Origin: Helicobacter japonicus
GTDB taxonomy: Bacteria > Campylobacterota > Campylobacteria > Campylobacterales > Helicobacteraceae
Direction: 5' to 3'
DNA: 64,000 nt
Assembly: GCF_000762845.2 (NCBI RefSeq)
Contig: NZ_JRMQ02000004.1
Location: forward strand, 1 to 64,000
Shown here: piece after piece, positions 53,646 to 63,666 of the stretch
How positions within the stretch are numbered: the stretch's first letter is position 1
Layout: each line of letters opens with the position of its first letter
Made by a program: the position numbers and the translations under genes
Notes under the pieces: generated by a model
Told to the model about the DNA's origin: nothing
Seen by the model: only the letters and a program-made list of their open reading frames with translations
The model's database searches: none

Positions 53646-56606
53646 TTATGCTTTAGTTTGTTCTTTGCCGATATATCGCGAATAAATATAAGAGAGGAGC
53701 AGAAAAACAATACCCATAAAAATAAAAAGCACAATCTTGGCAATGCCACCAAAAGAGCTTGTATCAAGTAAAAAGACTTTTGAGGTAGCAAGGATAAATA
53801 AGAGAAGGGAGTAGATTCTAAAAATCTTTATATGCTTTTTGATGTAGAAGTATAAAAGTATTACTCCACTTAGCACTAAAGTTACCGAATAAGTGTAGTT
53901 TTGCAAAGGAAACATAAGCCAAAAATCCCAATTTATTGTGCTATCAGGTATATGTATAAAATCTCCTACAAAATAATATACATAGAATCCATAAGCTACT
54001 CCAAAAAGTAGCACTATAAGCCCGAGTGCGAAAATAAGGCTATAATTTACATAAAGGATAGCAGAAATGATGTGCTTATAATCTTTTTTAAACATATAAT
54101 CTTGTGTTTGAAAATATGTAAATATGCTTTGGAAGTGCCATGCGATAAGAAGGCAACCTATTAATCCAATAAGTAAAAGAGCCATATCATAAAGATTCCA
54201 ATGAGGGATAAGCATTATAAGCGGATTATACGCAAATATACCAAGAATAACCACATCATAATAAAACTTCACACATAAAAAGCCTACTATAAAAGCATAA
54301 GCCTGTTGTGCCTTTATGCTTAATGTGTTAATTGCAGATAAATATTTTCCCATAATAAGTGCCAAAAACCCAATACACAATGTGCTTAGAGGATATGAGA
54401 TAAGATGATGTCCAAAAAGATGAATAGAGCATAGATCCTGCACAATTAAAATTGCACTTATGCAGCAAATACTCAATAAGATGATATTGACACAGGTGTG
54501 AAATGCGTAAGATTTATTTTTTAAAATAAAAAGCAAAATCGCACAAGAGCCAAGAGAGAGTAAAAGAGTGCTAAAATGATAGTGCATAGTTTTTCCAAAT
54601 AAGGCGGATAATGTAATAAATATATTTGGATTTGGAGAGTAAACGCTTACCGAATCAATATAAAACAATCCCTCTTTTGAGAATACATTTGCTAATATCC
54701 CAAGAGCAATAAAAATATATTCAAAATATGCAATATTGCGTTTAAGAATCTGCCCACCTAGATATGCAAGTATCAGCCCACTACTTACCCATATCACAAA
54801 AGGCATATTACTTAAATTAAGTGCCCCTATAACACATAAAACACTATAAAGTAGCAAAAGATAATCAAGGCTTTTTGCCTTTGCCCATTCTGTGTTGATA
54901 TGTTTGTAAATATAGCTATATACAAAAATAATCATCGCAAACCATACGCTATATACATACAATACATCTTTGTTATGTATATCCATCATTATGCTAAATC
55001 CACATACAACCATAAATTGCAGCCACAGATAAAGAATCTTATGCTTAAATATGAAGAGATACACAGAGATAAAGCTCATAAATATGATACAAAAGGGCAA
55101 AAATGGCGCATTGTCTATTTTAATAAAAAGAGCTACGATTGAGAGAAAAGTCGCTATCAAAGGAGTATGGAGCACAAATGAACTCAGATTTTTTAGCATA
55201 CAAGGGATAAGCAATGTCAATACACAAAGCACAGCTAAAAAAGCGTATTCTACAAAGGAAAAAGTTATAGCCATATCATCTCGCCCAAAAAGACAGACCA
55301 CAAAGCATACAGGAGAGAGAATACTAAAGGCGATAAAGCTATTATACACAGGAGATTCTCTAAGGGTATGAAATTTTGCAAGTAAGAGTATATTGCTTAA
55401 AAACATACCGACGCAGAGCAAAAATGCTATGAATAAATCACTCTTGCTCATAGTGTAAAATATTATAAAGTGTAAGCTAAAGAGAGCCATAAGGATATTT
55501 GCAAGCATTATTAAGTATATAAGTTGAGGCTTAGATTGAGCATATCGTAGCACACAATACATACTTATGATATAAAATATTCCTAAATAGCCAAAGAGAA
55601 AAGGTGCGTTATAATATCCACTTGAGAGCAAAATAGGCGTTGCAAAGCCTCCAAGTAATCCAAAAATACCAATAATCACACCAAAACGCACACTTAAGCC
55701 CAATCCTATAAGTGCAATGAGACTTAAAGTTATGAGCGTAAAAAAATCGCCAAAAAAGCCATAAATCTTAAAGCCTCCATAAAAACTAAAAAACAACACC
55801 ACAAGTGAAGAGCCAATGAGTGTTTGGGTAATGGTTTGCAATGTTAGATTTGCCATAGAAAAATGTGAAGTGGAAACATTAGGTTGTGCTTTGGTAATGC
55901 GTTTTAGATTATGGAGCGCAAGAGTGTAGATTCGATAAAAAATACTACGATGATGAGCAAAATGTAAAGATATACCGCTTGTAAAAAGTATCGCTCCAAA
56001 ACATATACATAAACTTATGCGCACAGCAGGTGTGAGCAAATTATGCTCTAAAGAATAGCGGATAAGAAAAAAGGCTGCAAAAATAAAGAAGATTCCTGCT
56101 AAAAATACCATCACCCTTTGCGTAAAAAGCCACTCAAAATCAAAAAAATCTTTTTGCTTAAAGGGTTGTGATTGTGTGATTGTAGCTACCTTTGGAGGAG
56201 TTTTTATTGCGGGAGTGTCCGTTGCAGTTTTCATTGGAGAAGCTTGTAGTTGCTCTAAGACTTGAGAATCTTGCTGGATTGTGGGCTGCGGACTTGTATT
56301 TGTAAAGGCTTTTTTTACTACATTATCCGCCACAGGATTCACAGGATTCAAATGAGTTTGTGAAAATACCTGTGAAGGAGTTGGGGTAGATTCTGTTTTT
56401 TGCTCATAATTATACTTAACGAATTGATTTTTAAAAACATCTCTTTTTAGTTCTTTCAAGGTCGATTTAAGGGCAATCATTTGCGTATTGAGTGCGTTTA
56501 AATGCTCTTGTAGTTTTTTTGTAGAAAAATACGCTATAAGCCCAGCAATGCTCCCACATAAGACAAAGATACTTATTAAAATGCCTATTACAATGAAATC
56601 TATCAT
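53646..56606 (-). CDS. DUF2339 polytopic membrane protein
   Basis: The 986-residue protein has an N-terminal membrane helix, a short coiled coil (KKLQEHLNALNTQMIALK), a Pro/Thr/Gln-rich linker (about 70-145), then 25 or more hydrophobic helices. The DUF2339 signature FDFEWLFTQRVMVFLAGIFF lies at about residue 153. Members occur widely but their function is unknown; they are large inner-membrane proteins, perhaps envelope-related. It lies 10 bp downstream of trpA and is probably co-transcribed with it. Confidence 0.88.
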   Translation of the reverse strand: MIDFIVIGILISIFVLCGSIAGLIAYFSTKKLQEHLNALNTQMIALKSTLKELKRDVFKNQFVKYNYEQKTESTPTPSQVFSQTHLNPVNPVADNVVKKAFTNTSPQPTIQQDSQVLEQLQASPMKTATDTPAIKTPPKVATITQSQPFKQKDFFDFEWLFTQRVMVFLAGIFFIFAAFFLIRYSLEHNLLTPAVRISLCICFGAILFTSGISLHFAHHRSIFYRIYTLALHNLKRITKAQPNVSTSHFSMANLTLQTITQTLIGSSLVVLFFSFYGGFKIYGFFGDFFTLITLSLIALIGLGLSVRFGVIIGIFGLLGGFATPILLSSGYYNAPFLFGYLGIFYIISMYCVLRYAQSKPQLIYLIMLANILMALFSLHFIIFYTMSKSDLFIAFLLCVGMFLSNILLLAKFHTLRESPVYNSFIAFSILSPVCFVVCLFGRDDMAITFSFVEYAFLAVLCVLTLLIPCMLKNLSSFVLHTPLIATFLSIVALFIKIDNAPFLPFCIIFMSFISVYLFIFKHKILYLWLQFMVVCGFSIMMDIHNKDVLYVYSVWFAMIIFVYSYIYKHINTEWAKAKSLDYLLLLYSVLCVIGALNLSNMPFVIWVSSGLILAYLGGQILKRNIAYFEYIFIALGILANVFSKEGLFYIDSVSVYSPNPNIFITLSALFGKTMHYHFSTLLLSLGSCAILLFILKNKSYAFHTCVNIILLSICCISAILIVQDLCSIHLFGHHLISYPLSTLCIGFLALIMGKYLSAINTLSIKAQQAYAFIVGFLCVKFYYDVVILGIFAYNPLIMLIPHWNLYDMALLLIGLIGCLLIAWHFQSIFTYFQTQDYMFKKDYKHIISAILYVNYSLIFALGLIVLLFGVAYGFYVYYFVGDFIHIPDSTINWDFWLMFPLQNYTYSVTLVLSGVILLYFYIKKHIKIFRIYSLLLFILATSKVFLLDTSSFGGIAKIVLFIFMGIVFLLLSYIYSRYIGKEQTKA

Positions 56607-56616
56607 TTTTCTTTAC

Positions 56617-57429
56617 CTAGATATTCTTGTCCCAACCCATAAGATTCTGTGCGTGTGATTGAAGTTTTTGCATATAATCTTGTGGCGTGAGCTCTTGGCT
56701 CTTTGAAAGTTCATTGATAAAGCGCACAAAGTAGCTTCCCGCAACAATAATATCTACTTTTCCCTCTAGTGCTTTTACTTGCTCATAAGAATTAATGCCA
56801 AATCCTAACGCAATAGGTTTTTTACACTTTTTACGCACAAGATTCACATAATCAAACAAAGCTCGATTGAGTTGTGTTTTTTCACCTGTAGTCCCTGCTC
56901 TAGCGACAACATACACAATCTCATCACTTATCTTTGCAACCTTTGCTATACGCTTTGTAGAACTTTTAGGTGCGATAAGTGAGATAATTGCAATATGATG
57001 TTTTTTACCATATTTACGAAGTTCCTCATCAGATTCTATGGGTAAATCAGGTGTGATAATCCCCCACGCACCACTTTTTTTAGCTTCTTTGATAAATGCT
57101 TCAATCCCATAATGAAACATCACATTTGCATAAGTCATCACAATTAAACGCGTATTGCGTTTATTTTGTTTAAGTAGTGAGGAGAGAGTAGAGAGCAAGG
57201 CAAACCCGCTAGAAACTTTGAATCCTTGTGCTATACTTTTATCACACGCTTCTTCAATCACAGCTCCATCGGCATTTGGGTCAGAGAATGGAAATTGCAC
57301 TTCAAGGTAATTTGCTCCCGCATAGCAAATGCCAAGTGCTGCATTCAAGCTAGATTCCATATTAGGATAACCAGCAATGATATGTCCCATAAGTTGTGTT
57401 TGCGGTATTTTTTTCTTACTTTTACTCAT
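56617..57429 (-). CDS. trpA: tryptophan synthase alpha chain
   Basis: The 270-residue TIM-barrel enzyme releases indole from indole-3-glycerol phosphate and channels it to TrpB. The catalytic acids are Glu43 (NYLEVQFPFSD) and Asp54 (DPNADGAVIEE). The phosphate-binding loops are ALGFGINSYEQV and VAGSYFV. It is diverged from the usual ELGIPFSDP but keeps the key residues. Unusually, it points away from trpB, with a shared 119-bp intergenic region, instead of following it in an operon. Confidence 0.93.
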   Translation of the reverse strand: MSKSKKKIPQTQLMGHIIAGYPNMESSLNAALGICYAGANYLEVQFPFSDPNADGAVIEEACDKSIAQGFKVSSGFALLSTLSSLLKQNKRNTRLIVMTYANVMFHYGIEAFIKEAKKSGAWGIITPDLPIESDEELRKYGKKHHIAIISLIAPKSSTKRIAKVAKISDEIVYVVARAGTTGEKTQLNRALFDYVNLVRKKCKKPIALGFGINSYEQVKALEGKVDIIVAGSYFVRFINELSKSQELTPQDYMQKLQSHAQNLMGWDKNI

Positions 57430-57548
57430 TTGGCTTCTCCAAAAATAAATCTTTATCCTATCATATTTTGCTTGAAAAGTGCTTGACTTTAAAGTGAAGC
57501 TAATGGTTTTTTGCTTACAATTTCAACTATTTTTAAAAAGGAGCATAA

Positions 57549-58808
57549 ATGGCTACAATCTTTACAAAATCAAAGAATGGCTACTTTGGTGAGGAAAAGG
57601 GAGATAAACACGCCTTTGGGGGACAATACATTCCAGAAATTCTCCTCCCTGCATTAAAGGAACTTGAAAAGGCATATAGTAATATTTTTAAAAGCAAAGC
57701 ATATAAAAAAGAATTAAAATTTTTATTTAAAAACTTTGTTGGTCGCCCTACTCCCCTTATTTATGCAGAAAATAGCTCTAAGATTCTCAAAAATGATATT
57801 TATTTAAAATTTGAAGGTTTGGCAAATACAGGCGCACATAAAATTAATAACGCTCTAGGACAAGTGCTTTTAGCAAAATATATGGGTAAAAAACGCGTGA
57901 TAGCAGAAACAGGCGCAGGACAACACGGCTTAGCCACAGCAGCAGCGTGTGCGCGATTAGGGCTAGAGTGTGAGATTTTTATGGGTGAAATCGATATGGC
58001 AAGGCAATATCCTAATGTCTTCAATATGGAGCTTTTGGGCGCAAAGGTTCATAGTGTGGGTAGTGGGAGCAAAACACTTAAAGATGCGGTAAATGAAACA
58101 TTGCGAGAATGGAGCAGACGCAGCGATGATACTTTCTATGTGCTAGGAAGCGCACTTGGACCCTATCCATATCCTGATATTGTGCGTGAATTACAAAGCG
58201 TGATAAGCAAAGAAATTAAAAAACAAACAAAAGCTTATTTTAGTGGATTACCCGATATTATGGTAGCGTGTGTGGGTGGTGGAAGCAATGCAATGGGTTT
58301 TTTCACACATTATCTCAATGAAAAAAAGGTGCGCTTAATCGCCATAGAAGCAGGTGGCACAGGAGATAATCCCGGAGAAAATGCCAAAAGGATTCATAAC
58401 CCAAATGCGAGTGCAGGTATCGCACAGGGCTACAAAAGCCTGTTTTTACAAGATAATGATGGGCAGCTTAGTCTCACACATTCTATTTCGGCAGGGCTTG
58501 ATTATGCGGGAATTGGACCACAATTAGCGCATTTATACGAGATAGGACGCGTAGATTTTAGCTCGGCTACAGATAAAGAAGCACTTGAAGCCTTTAGCTT
58601 TTTTAGTAAAAATGAGGGTATTATCCCTGCTTTAGAATCTAGCCACGCCCTTGCTGGAGTATTAGCACTATGCAAAAAGGTAAAAGGCAAAAAAATTATT
58701 GTCAATATTTCAGGACGCGGTGATAAAGATATTTTCATCACTACAAAAGCCCTTGCTTCCCAAAAATGGAAAAACTTTCTTCAAGATGAAATTTCACGCA
58801 TTGGTTAA
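57549..58808 (+). CDS. trpB: tryptophan synthase beta chain
   Basis: The 419-residue PLP enzyme condenses indole with serine. The PLP lysine is Lys98 (NTGAHKINNALGQ), the catalytic Glu is in IAETGAGQHGLA, and the phosphate-binding loop is CVGGGSNAMGFF. FGGQYIPEILLPAL near the start is typical. The ATG follows AAAAAGGAGCATAA. A TACAAT -10-like box lies about 30 bp upstream (near 57517). It has the length of the standard TrpB1 class, and no other trp genes are in the window. Confidence 0.96.
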   Translation: MATIFTKSKNGYFGEEKGDKHAFGGQYIPEILLPALKELEKAYSNIFKSKAYKKELKFLFKNFVGRPTPLIYAENSSKILKNDIYLKFEGLANTGAHKINNALGQVLLAKYMGKKRVIAETGAGQHGLATAAACARLGLECEIFMGEIDMARQYPNVFNMELLGAKVHSVGSGSKTLKDAVNETLREWSRRSDDTFYVLGSALGPYPYPDIVRELQSVISKEIKKQTKAYFSGLPDIMVACVGGGSNAMGFFTHYLNEKKVRLIAIEAGGTGDNPGENAKRIHNPNASAGIAQGYKSLFLQDNDGQLSLTHSISAGLDYAGIGPQLAHLYEIGRVDFSSATDKEALEAFSFFSKNEGIIPALESSHALAGVLALCKKVKGKKIIVNISGRGDKDIFITTKALASQKWKNFLQDEISRIG

Positions 58809-58883
58809 GACCAAACAAAGACAAAAGGCATAATATAAGAGCTAAGATTCTAAAGCTTAAAATCTTAGCTTTAAGGGGAAAAT

Positions 58884-59864
58884 ATGAAATTTAATGCAAT
58901 TATAGAGCAACTAATCCAAGAAACGCAAACAAATACCGAACAAGGCAAAAAATTTGAAATTTTAATTAAAAAAATCCTGCAAGTTGATTGTTTTTTGCAA
59001 AAAGAATTTGATATTAAAGAAGTGTATTTATGGAATGAATTTAGCGATAAATTTCATATAAACCGCCACGATTTTGGCATAGACATAATTCTCATCACAA
59101 TGCAAGATGAAATTATCGCAGTGCAATGTAAAGCTTTTAAGCCAATGCATACTTTAGTAATTGGGGATTTAAAGGGATTTTTAGGGATTAACACTATTAT
59201 AGATAATGCAGGAAAAGAATATGCCAAAATTTCACAATCTCTACTTTTTCATACTTGTAAAAAAATAAGCACTGAAGTTGAAATGGCATTAGAACAAAAT
59301 GCAAACGAGGGTAAGCTTAAGGCAATAGCTTTTGGTTATAATGAGCTTAAAAATTTAGAAATTGACTACCAAAGCCTTGATTTAAATGCCATTGCCACCA
59401 CGACAAAATCAAAAGATAAAAAATCACTGCGTCCTCATCAAAATGAAGCTTTTAAGGCAATCAAAAAGCATTTTGTAGAGCAAAATAATGAGCGAGGTAA
59501 AGTCATTATGGCGTGTGGCACAGGCAAAAGCCTCCTTGCTATCCGCACCATAGATAGTATGGTAGAAAATGGAGAAATTGCTGTATTCCTTACTCCAAGT
59601 TTAGCACTTACAAATCAAATGATAAAAGAATTTTTCGCACAATCTGTGAGCAAAGATTACAAAGTTTTTGCAGTATGCTCTGATAGCAAGGTTGGTTCTT
59701 CAATTGCTCCAAAAGATAAAAATAAAGATGATGTAAGTGATATTACATCAAATGAGCTCTGTATCCCTGCTACCACATCTCCAATCATTTTGGCTAAAAG
59801 CATAAATGCCTTGCTTCATACGCCTTTAGATTCTGCTTTTAAAGCAATGGGGGGGGGGGCATAA
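58884..59864 (+). CDS. type ISP restriction enzyme, 5' part (phase-OFF)
   Basis: The first 326 codons of a single-chain restriction enzyme. The Mrr-like nuclease is GKKFEILIKKIL plus HDFGIDIILITMQDEIIAVQ (Asp67, Gln81-x-Lys83). An SF2 helicase begins SLRPHQNEAFKAI with Walker A MACGTGKSLLAIRTID (about residue 209). The frame ends in AMGGGA-stop directly after a G11 tract. The DEAH box and the rest follow in the next frame. With G10 or G13 the parts join. It is of the LlaGI/LlaBIII (type ISP) kind: nuclease, translocase, methylase and recognition in one chain. Confidence 0.9.
   Translation: MKFNAIIEQLIQETQTNTEQGKKFEILIKKILQVDCFLQKEFDIKEVYLWNEFSDKFHINRHDFGIDIILITMQDEIIAVQCKAFKPMHTLVIGDLKGFLGINTIIDNAGKEYAKISQSLLFHTCKKISTEVEMALEQNANEGKLKAIAFGYNELKNLEIDYQSLDLNAIATTTKSKDKKSLRPHQNEAFKAIKKHFVEQNNERGKVIMACGTGKSLLAIRTIDSMVENGEIAVFLTPSLALTNQMIKEFFAQSVSKDYKVFAVCSDSKVGSSIAPKDKNKDDVSDITSNELCIPATTSPIILAKSINALLHTPLDSAFKAMGGGA
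59849..59859 (+). repeat. G11 homopolymer, phase-variation switch
   Basis: Eleven consecutive G bases at the junction of the two parts of the type ISP gene. The downstream frame is open directly from 59860 (HKQTTSLSSQDVNTPKLPK). It is joined only when the tract loses one G (10) or gains two (13), so the gene is OFF as sequenced. Confidence 0.93.
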
Positions 59865-62800
59865 ACAAACCACATCATTATCATCACAAGATGTAAATAC
59901 TCCCAAACTCCCAAAAATTATTATTTTCTCTACCTATCAAAGTATAGATGTTGTTATAGAAGCACAAAAACTCTTTAAATCTCAAATTAAACTTATCATT
60001 AATGATGAAGCCCATCGCACAGCAGGTGTGCAAAAACTTGATAGTGAGGGCGAAAAAAGAGATATAAGCGTGTGGCAAAGAACTCACGATAATGCTTTGC
60101 TTAATGCAAGATTCCGACTTTATCTCACAGCCACTCCTAGAATCTACTCTCCTAAAGCAAAAGAAGGGTTAAGCAAAAAGGCTCAAGGCAAGGATTTAAT
60201 GCTTTTTTCAATGGACGATGAATCTTTGTTTGGCAAGGAAATTTATAGTCTTAACTTTGGTAAGGCAATAAGTGAGAATCTCTTAAGTGATTTTAGAGTG
60301 ATTATAAGCTATTGTCGTGAAGAAGTAGTCGCTGAATATTTAGGCAAACTCACCAAAGCTCAAGAAAATTCAAAACTTAGCATAGAATCAGCAGGGAAAA
60401 TGATTTCTTTTGCGAATGCTTTAAGAAAAATCAATATGAGTTTTGTTGATGAAAGTGGCATACACGAAGCTTTCAAAGAAGATAAAGAGCCAATGAAAAG
60501 AGCAGTGTGCTTTCACTCTAGTATTAGAAATTCCAAATTTGCCACAGAGCAGTTTTCTAAAATCAGCGCAACTATCCTGTTAGACCATATAGATGGCACA
60601 CACAACGCATATCAAAAAGCAGAAAAACTCTCTTGGCTAAGCGAGGAAGAAGAGGGTAAATGCAGAGTGCTAAGCAACGCAAAATGTTTAACAGAGGGTA
60701 TTGATGTGCCTAATTTAGACGCAGTGTGCTTTTTTGATAAAAGAGATTCTATTGTGGATATAGTCCAAGCAGTAGGACGCACTATTCGTAAGAGTGAGGG
60801 CAAAAAGTATGGCTATATTATTTTGCCACTTGTGCTTACCGATGAAGAGATTAAAGATTATAATAAGACTTTAAAGAGTGATAAGTTTAAAATCGTATGG
60901 GAGACGCTCAAAGCCCTAAGAAGCCACGATGAAAGACTCATAGATGAGGCGAGAATTGCTGAAGTTGTGTCATTTTTGACAGATTCAAGCGAGATAAAAG
61001 AACTCCCCGAAGCGACACTTTTTACACTTGATGAACTCTTTAATGAAATCAAAAATGCTGTGCCTAAAAACTTAGGCGACTTGCAATATTGGGAGCATTA
61101 TGCTTCAAAAGTTGGGTCAATAATGCACAACCTAATGCTTAGAATCCAAACTCTCAATGCCCAAAATGCTAAAATCAAATCACTTTTTGAGGGATTTTGT
61201 AAAGCCTTAAGGGGTAACTTAAATGTAAGCTTTGATACAGATGATGCTATTGCTTTAATAGCTCAGCATATCATCACAAAGCCAATTTTTGAGTGCATTT
61301 TTTCAAATCTTAATTTTGCTACATTTGATAAAGTCTCTGCCGAGCTAGAAAAGCTGTATAAAAAATTATTAAACTATGGATTAGGTACTGAAACTAAGGA
61401 GCTAGAGAAATTTTATATCAGTGTAAGGAGTAATGCAGAATATGCCAAAAGCGATAAAAGCAAACAAAACCTTATCAAAAATCTCTATGATACACTTTTC
61501 AAAGAAGCATTTAAAAAGACACAAGAAAAGTTAGGTATTGTTTATACACCAATACAAGGTGTAGATTTTGTTATCCATTCTGTTGCCTATGCGTTAAAAA
61601 AGCATTTTAATAAAAATCTAAGTGATGATAATATCCATATTTGCGACCCTTTCACAGGCACAGGCACATTCATCACGCGCCTCCTCCAAAGTGGCTATTT
61701 GGATTCTAATCTAGAATCCAAATATAAAAATGAGCTATGGGCAAATGAGATTACGCTTTTGGGCTATTATATTGCGCAAATTAATATCACCACCACCTAC
61801 CACGACCGCCTTTTAAAACTTAAATACTTAGATTCTCTAAGTAATAGAGAATCCAGCAGTAGAGATATATTTTCTACTGCTATTACATCAAATAGTAGTG
61901 CGATAGCACATACTCCAGAGGCGTTGTCGGGGCGGGGGATTGATAAGGGGGAGGGAGCGACTTCGCCTAATTCAAGCCCCTCCCCCTTATCAGAAAAACA
62001 CAACAATAACGCTTTCACGCTCTTTGACAATCTCCTATTCACCGATACCTTTAATACTTATACGCCTGATTCTAAGGGATTTAAAGTGCCTTTTACCAAA
62101 AGACAAAGTATGCAACTTGAGAGTGAATACTTTGCCAAAAATCTCGCCAAAATCCAAGAATTTAAAAACACAGATTTTAAAATTTTTATCGCTAATCCGC
62201 CTTATTCCACAGGACAAAAAAACGCTAATGATAACAATAAAAATACAAGCTATCCATTTTTAGAATCTCGCATAGCAGAGACTTATGTGGCAAAGACAAA
62301 AGCCACAAACAAAGGAAGCAATTATGATTCTTACAAAATGGCAATTCGCTATTGCAGTGATAGAATCGGCGATAATGGCGGGATAATCGGGTTTATCACT
62401 AATGGCAGCTTTATAGATGGTAATAGTGATAGTGGCTTACGCGCGTGTTTGGAGCAAGAATTTGATTATATTTATATCTTTAATTTAAGGGGGAATGCAC
62501 GCACACAAGGCGAATTTAGACAAAAAGAGGGAGCAGGGTTTTTTGATTCAGGCTCACGCACTCCTGTGGCAATTACTTTATTAATAAAATGCACAGATTC
62601 TGCAAAATCACCCGATAAGAAAGCACAAATTCTTTACTATGATATAGGCGATTATCTAAGCAGAGAGCAAAAGCTTAACATCATTAGTAATTTTAAAAGC
62701 ATAGAGGGAATAGAAAAGCAAGGTTTATGGCAGAAAATAGAGTCAAATAAAGACTATGATTGGATAAATCAGAGAGATTATGGATTTATGCAATATTTAG

Positions 62801-63666
62801 ATATTAATGAGATTTTTGAATGTAAATCAAAAGGTATTCAAGTAATTTCTTATGATTGGCAATATAATTTTTCAAAAACTTCATTAAAAGAAACTATGAA
62901 TCAAACTATTGATATTTACAATAATGAGGCAAATAGGTTGCATTGCAAAAATCAAGAGGAATTTGAGATACAAGCTATAAAAGATACAAAACAAATCCGC
63001 TGGAATAGCTCTTTATACAGCAAATGTTTTAGAAAAATAAAGGCACAAAAAAGTAGTGAAATAATAGAGATTCAAATAAGACCATTTTCAAAAATAAATT
63101 TTTTCAATAATCCTATTTTTATACACAGAAAAGGCAATGAAAAATTTATGCCACAAAATCAAAAAAATATTTTTATTTTTACTACAAATCAAGCAAAAAA
63201 CTTTAGCTCATTAATAAGTAATTATATAGTCGATATTGAATTTCTTACAAAAGTCCAAGCTTTCCCTCTCTACTACTATGAAAAAATAGAATCTCAAGAC
63301 ACACAAGGAGAACAGAGTGTTATGGATACAGATAATAACACTTTGAGTGAGGCTCATACGATTGATTTTGATGACAATGTAGCCTATTATAAAAGAAAAG
63401 ACGCGATAAGAGATGAGGCATTAGCAAAATTTCAAGAAGTGTATAGCACATTTTGGGAGCAAAATCCACAATTTGCAAACAAATCCAGCTGTGAGGTATA
63501 TCCTCACTGCGATAAAATAAAATCACACGATAGTGCTACCTTAAAGGCGTTGTCGGGGTGGGGGATTGATAAGGGGGAGGGAGCGACTTCGCCTAATTCA
63601 AGCCCCTCCCCCTTATCAGAAAATACAATAATAAGCAAAGTTATCAAAAAAGCACACTGCGTCTAA
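59860..63666 (+). CDS. type ISP restriction enzyme, main part
   Basis: The continuation of the phase-variable enzyme; the first internal start is at 60028. In order: DEAH box INDEAHRTAGV (about 59998-60030), helicase motif III LTATPRIYSP, motifs V/VI CLTEGIDVPNLDAVCF and IVQAVGRTIRKSEG, a helical coupler, SAM motif I CDPFTGTGTFITRLLQ (about 61645-61690) and the methylase motif IV FIANPPYSTGQKNAND (about 62188-62235), then the recognition domain. Two 78-bp palindromic elements are inserted in frame (GRGIDKGEGATSPNSS and its copy). The frame ends at TAA 63664-63666 inside a 66-bp duplication; methylase-enzyme sequence continues beyond it. Confidence 0.88.
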   Translation, partial: HKQTTSLSSQDVNTPKLPKIIIFSTYQSIDVVIEAQKLFKSQIKLIINDEAHRTAGVQKLDSEGEKRDISVWQRTHDNALLNARFRLYLTATPRIYSPKAKEGLSKKAQGKDLMLFSMDDESLFGKEIYSLNFGKAISENLLSDFRVIISYCREEVVAEYLGKLTKAQENSKLSIESAGKMISFANALRKINMSFVDESGIHEAFKEDKEPMKRAVCFHSSIRNSKFATEQFSKISATILLDHIDGTHNAYQKAEKLSWLSEEEEGKCRVLSNAKCLTEGIDVPNLDAVCFFDKRDSIVDIVQAVGRTIRKSEGKKYGYIILPLVLTDEEIKDYNKTLKSDKFKIVWETLKALRSHDERLIDEARIAEVVSFLTDSSEIKELPEATLFTLDELFNEIKNAVPKNLGDLQYWEHYASKVGSIMHNLMLRIQTLNAQNAKIKSLFEGFCKALRGNLNVSFDTDDAIALIAQHIITKPIFECIFSNLNFATFDKVSAELEKLYKKLLNYGLGTETKELEKFYISVRSNAEYAKSDKSKQNLIKNLYDTLFKEAFKKTQEKLGIVYTPIQGVDFVIHSVAYALKKHFNKNLSDDNIHICDPFTGTGTFITRLLQSGYLDSNLESKYKNELWANEITLLGYYIAQINITTTYHDRLLKLKYLDSLSNRESSSRDIFSTAITSNSSAIAHTPEALSGRGIDKGEGATSPNSSPSPLSEKHNNNAFTLFDNLLFTDTFNTYTPDSKGFKVPFTKRQSMQLESEYFAKNLAKIQEFKNTDFKIFIANPPYSTGQKNANDNNKNTSYPFLESRIAETYVAKTKATNKGSNYDSYKMAIRYCSDRIGDNGGIIGFITNGSFIDGNSDSGLRACLEQEFDYIYIFNLRGNARTQGEFRQKEGAGFFDSGSRTPVAITLLIKCTDSAKSPDKKAQILYYDIGDYLSREQKLNIISNFKSIEGIEKQGLWQKIESNKDYDWINQRDYGFMQYLDINEIFECKSKGIQVISYDWQYNFSKTSLKETMNQTIDIYNNEANRLHCKNQEEFEIQAIKDTKQIRWNSSLYSKCFRKIKAQKSSEIIEIQIRPFSKINFFNNPIFIHRKGNEKFMPQNQKNIFIFTTNQAKNFSSLISNYIVDIEFLTKVQAFPLYYYEKIESQDTQGEQSVMDTDNNTLSEAHTIDFDDNVAYYKRKDAIRDEALAKFQEVYSTFWEQNPQFANKSSCEVYPHCDKIKSHDSATLKALSGWGIDKGEGATSPNSSPSPLSENTIISKVIKKAHCV
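61920..61997 (+). repeat. 78-bp palindromic coding element, copy 1
   Basis: Perfect 13-bp arms, GATAAGGGGGAGG (61942-61954) and CCTCCCCCTTATC (61979-61991), enclose AGCGACTTCGCC. Nearly identical to 63546-63623. It is translated GIDKGEGATSPNSSPSPLSE, between SAM motif I and motif IV, without breaking the frame. Confidence 0.85.
63546..63623 (+). repeat. 78-bp palindromic coding element, copy 2
   Basis: The same element as 61920-61997 with one change (GGGGCGGGG to GGGGTGGGG), in the same frame and orientation, 1.6 kb further along the same gene. Confidence 0.85.
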
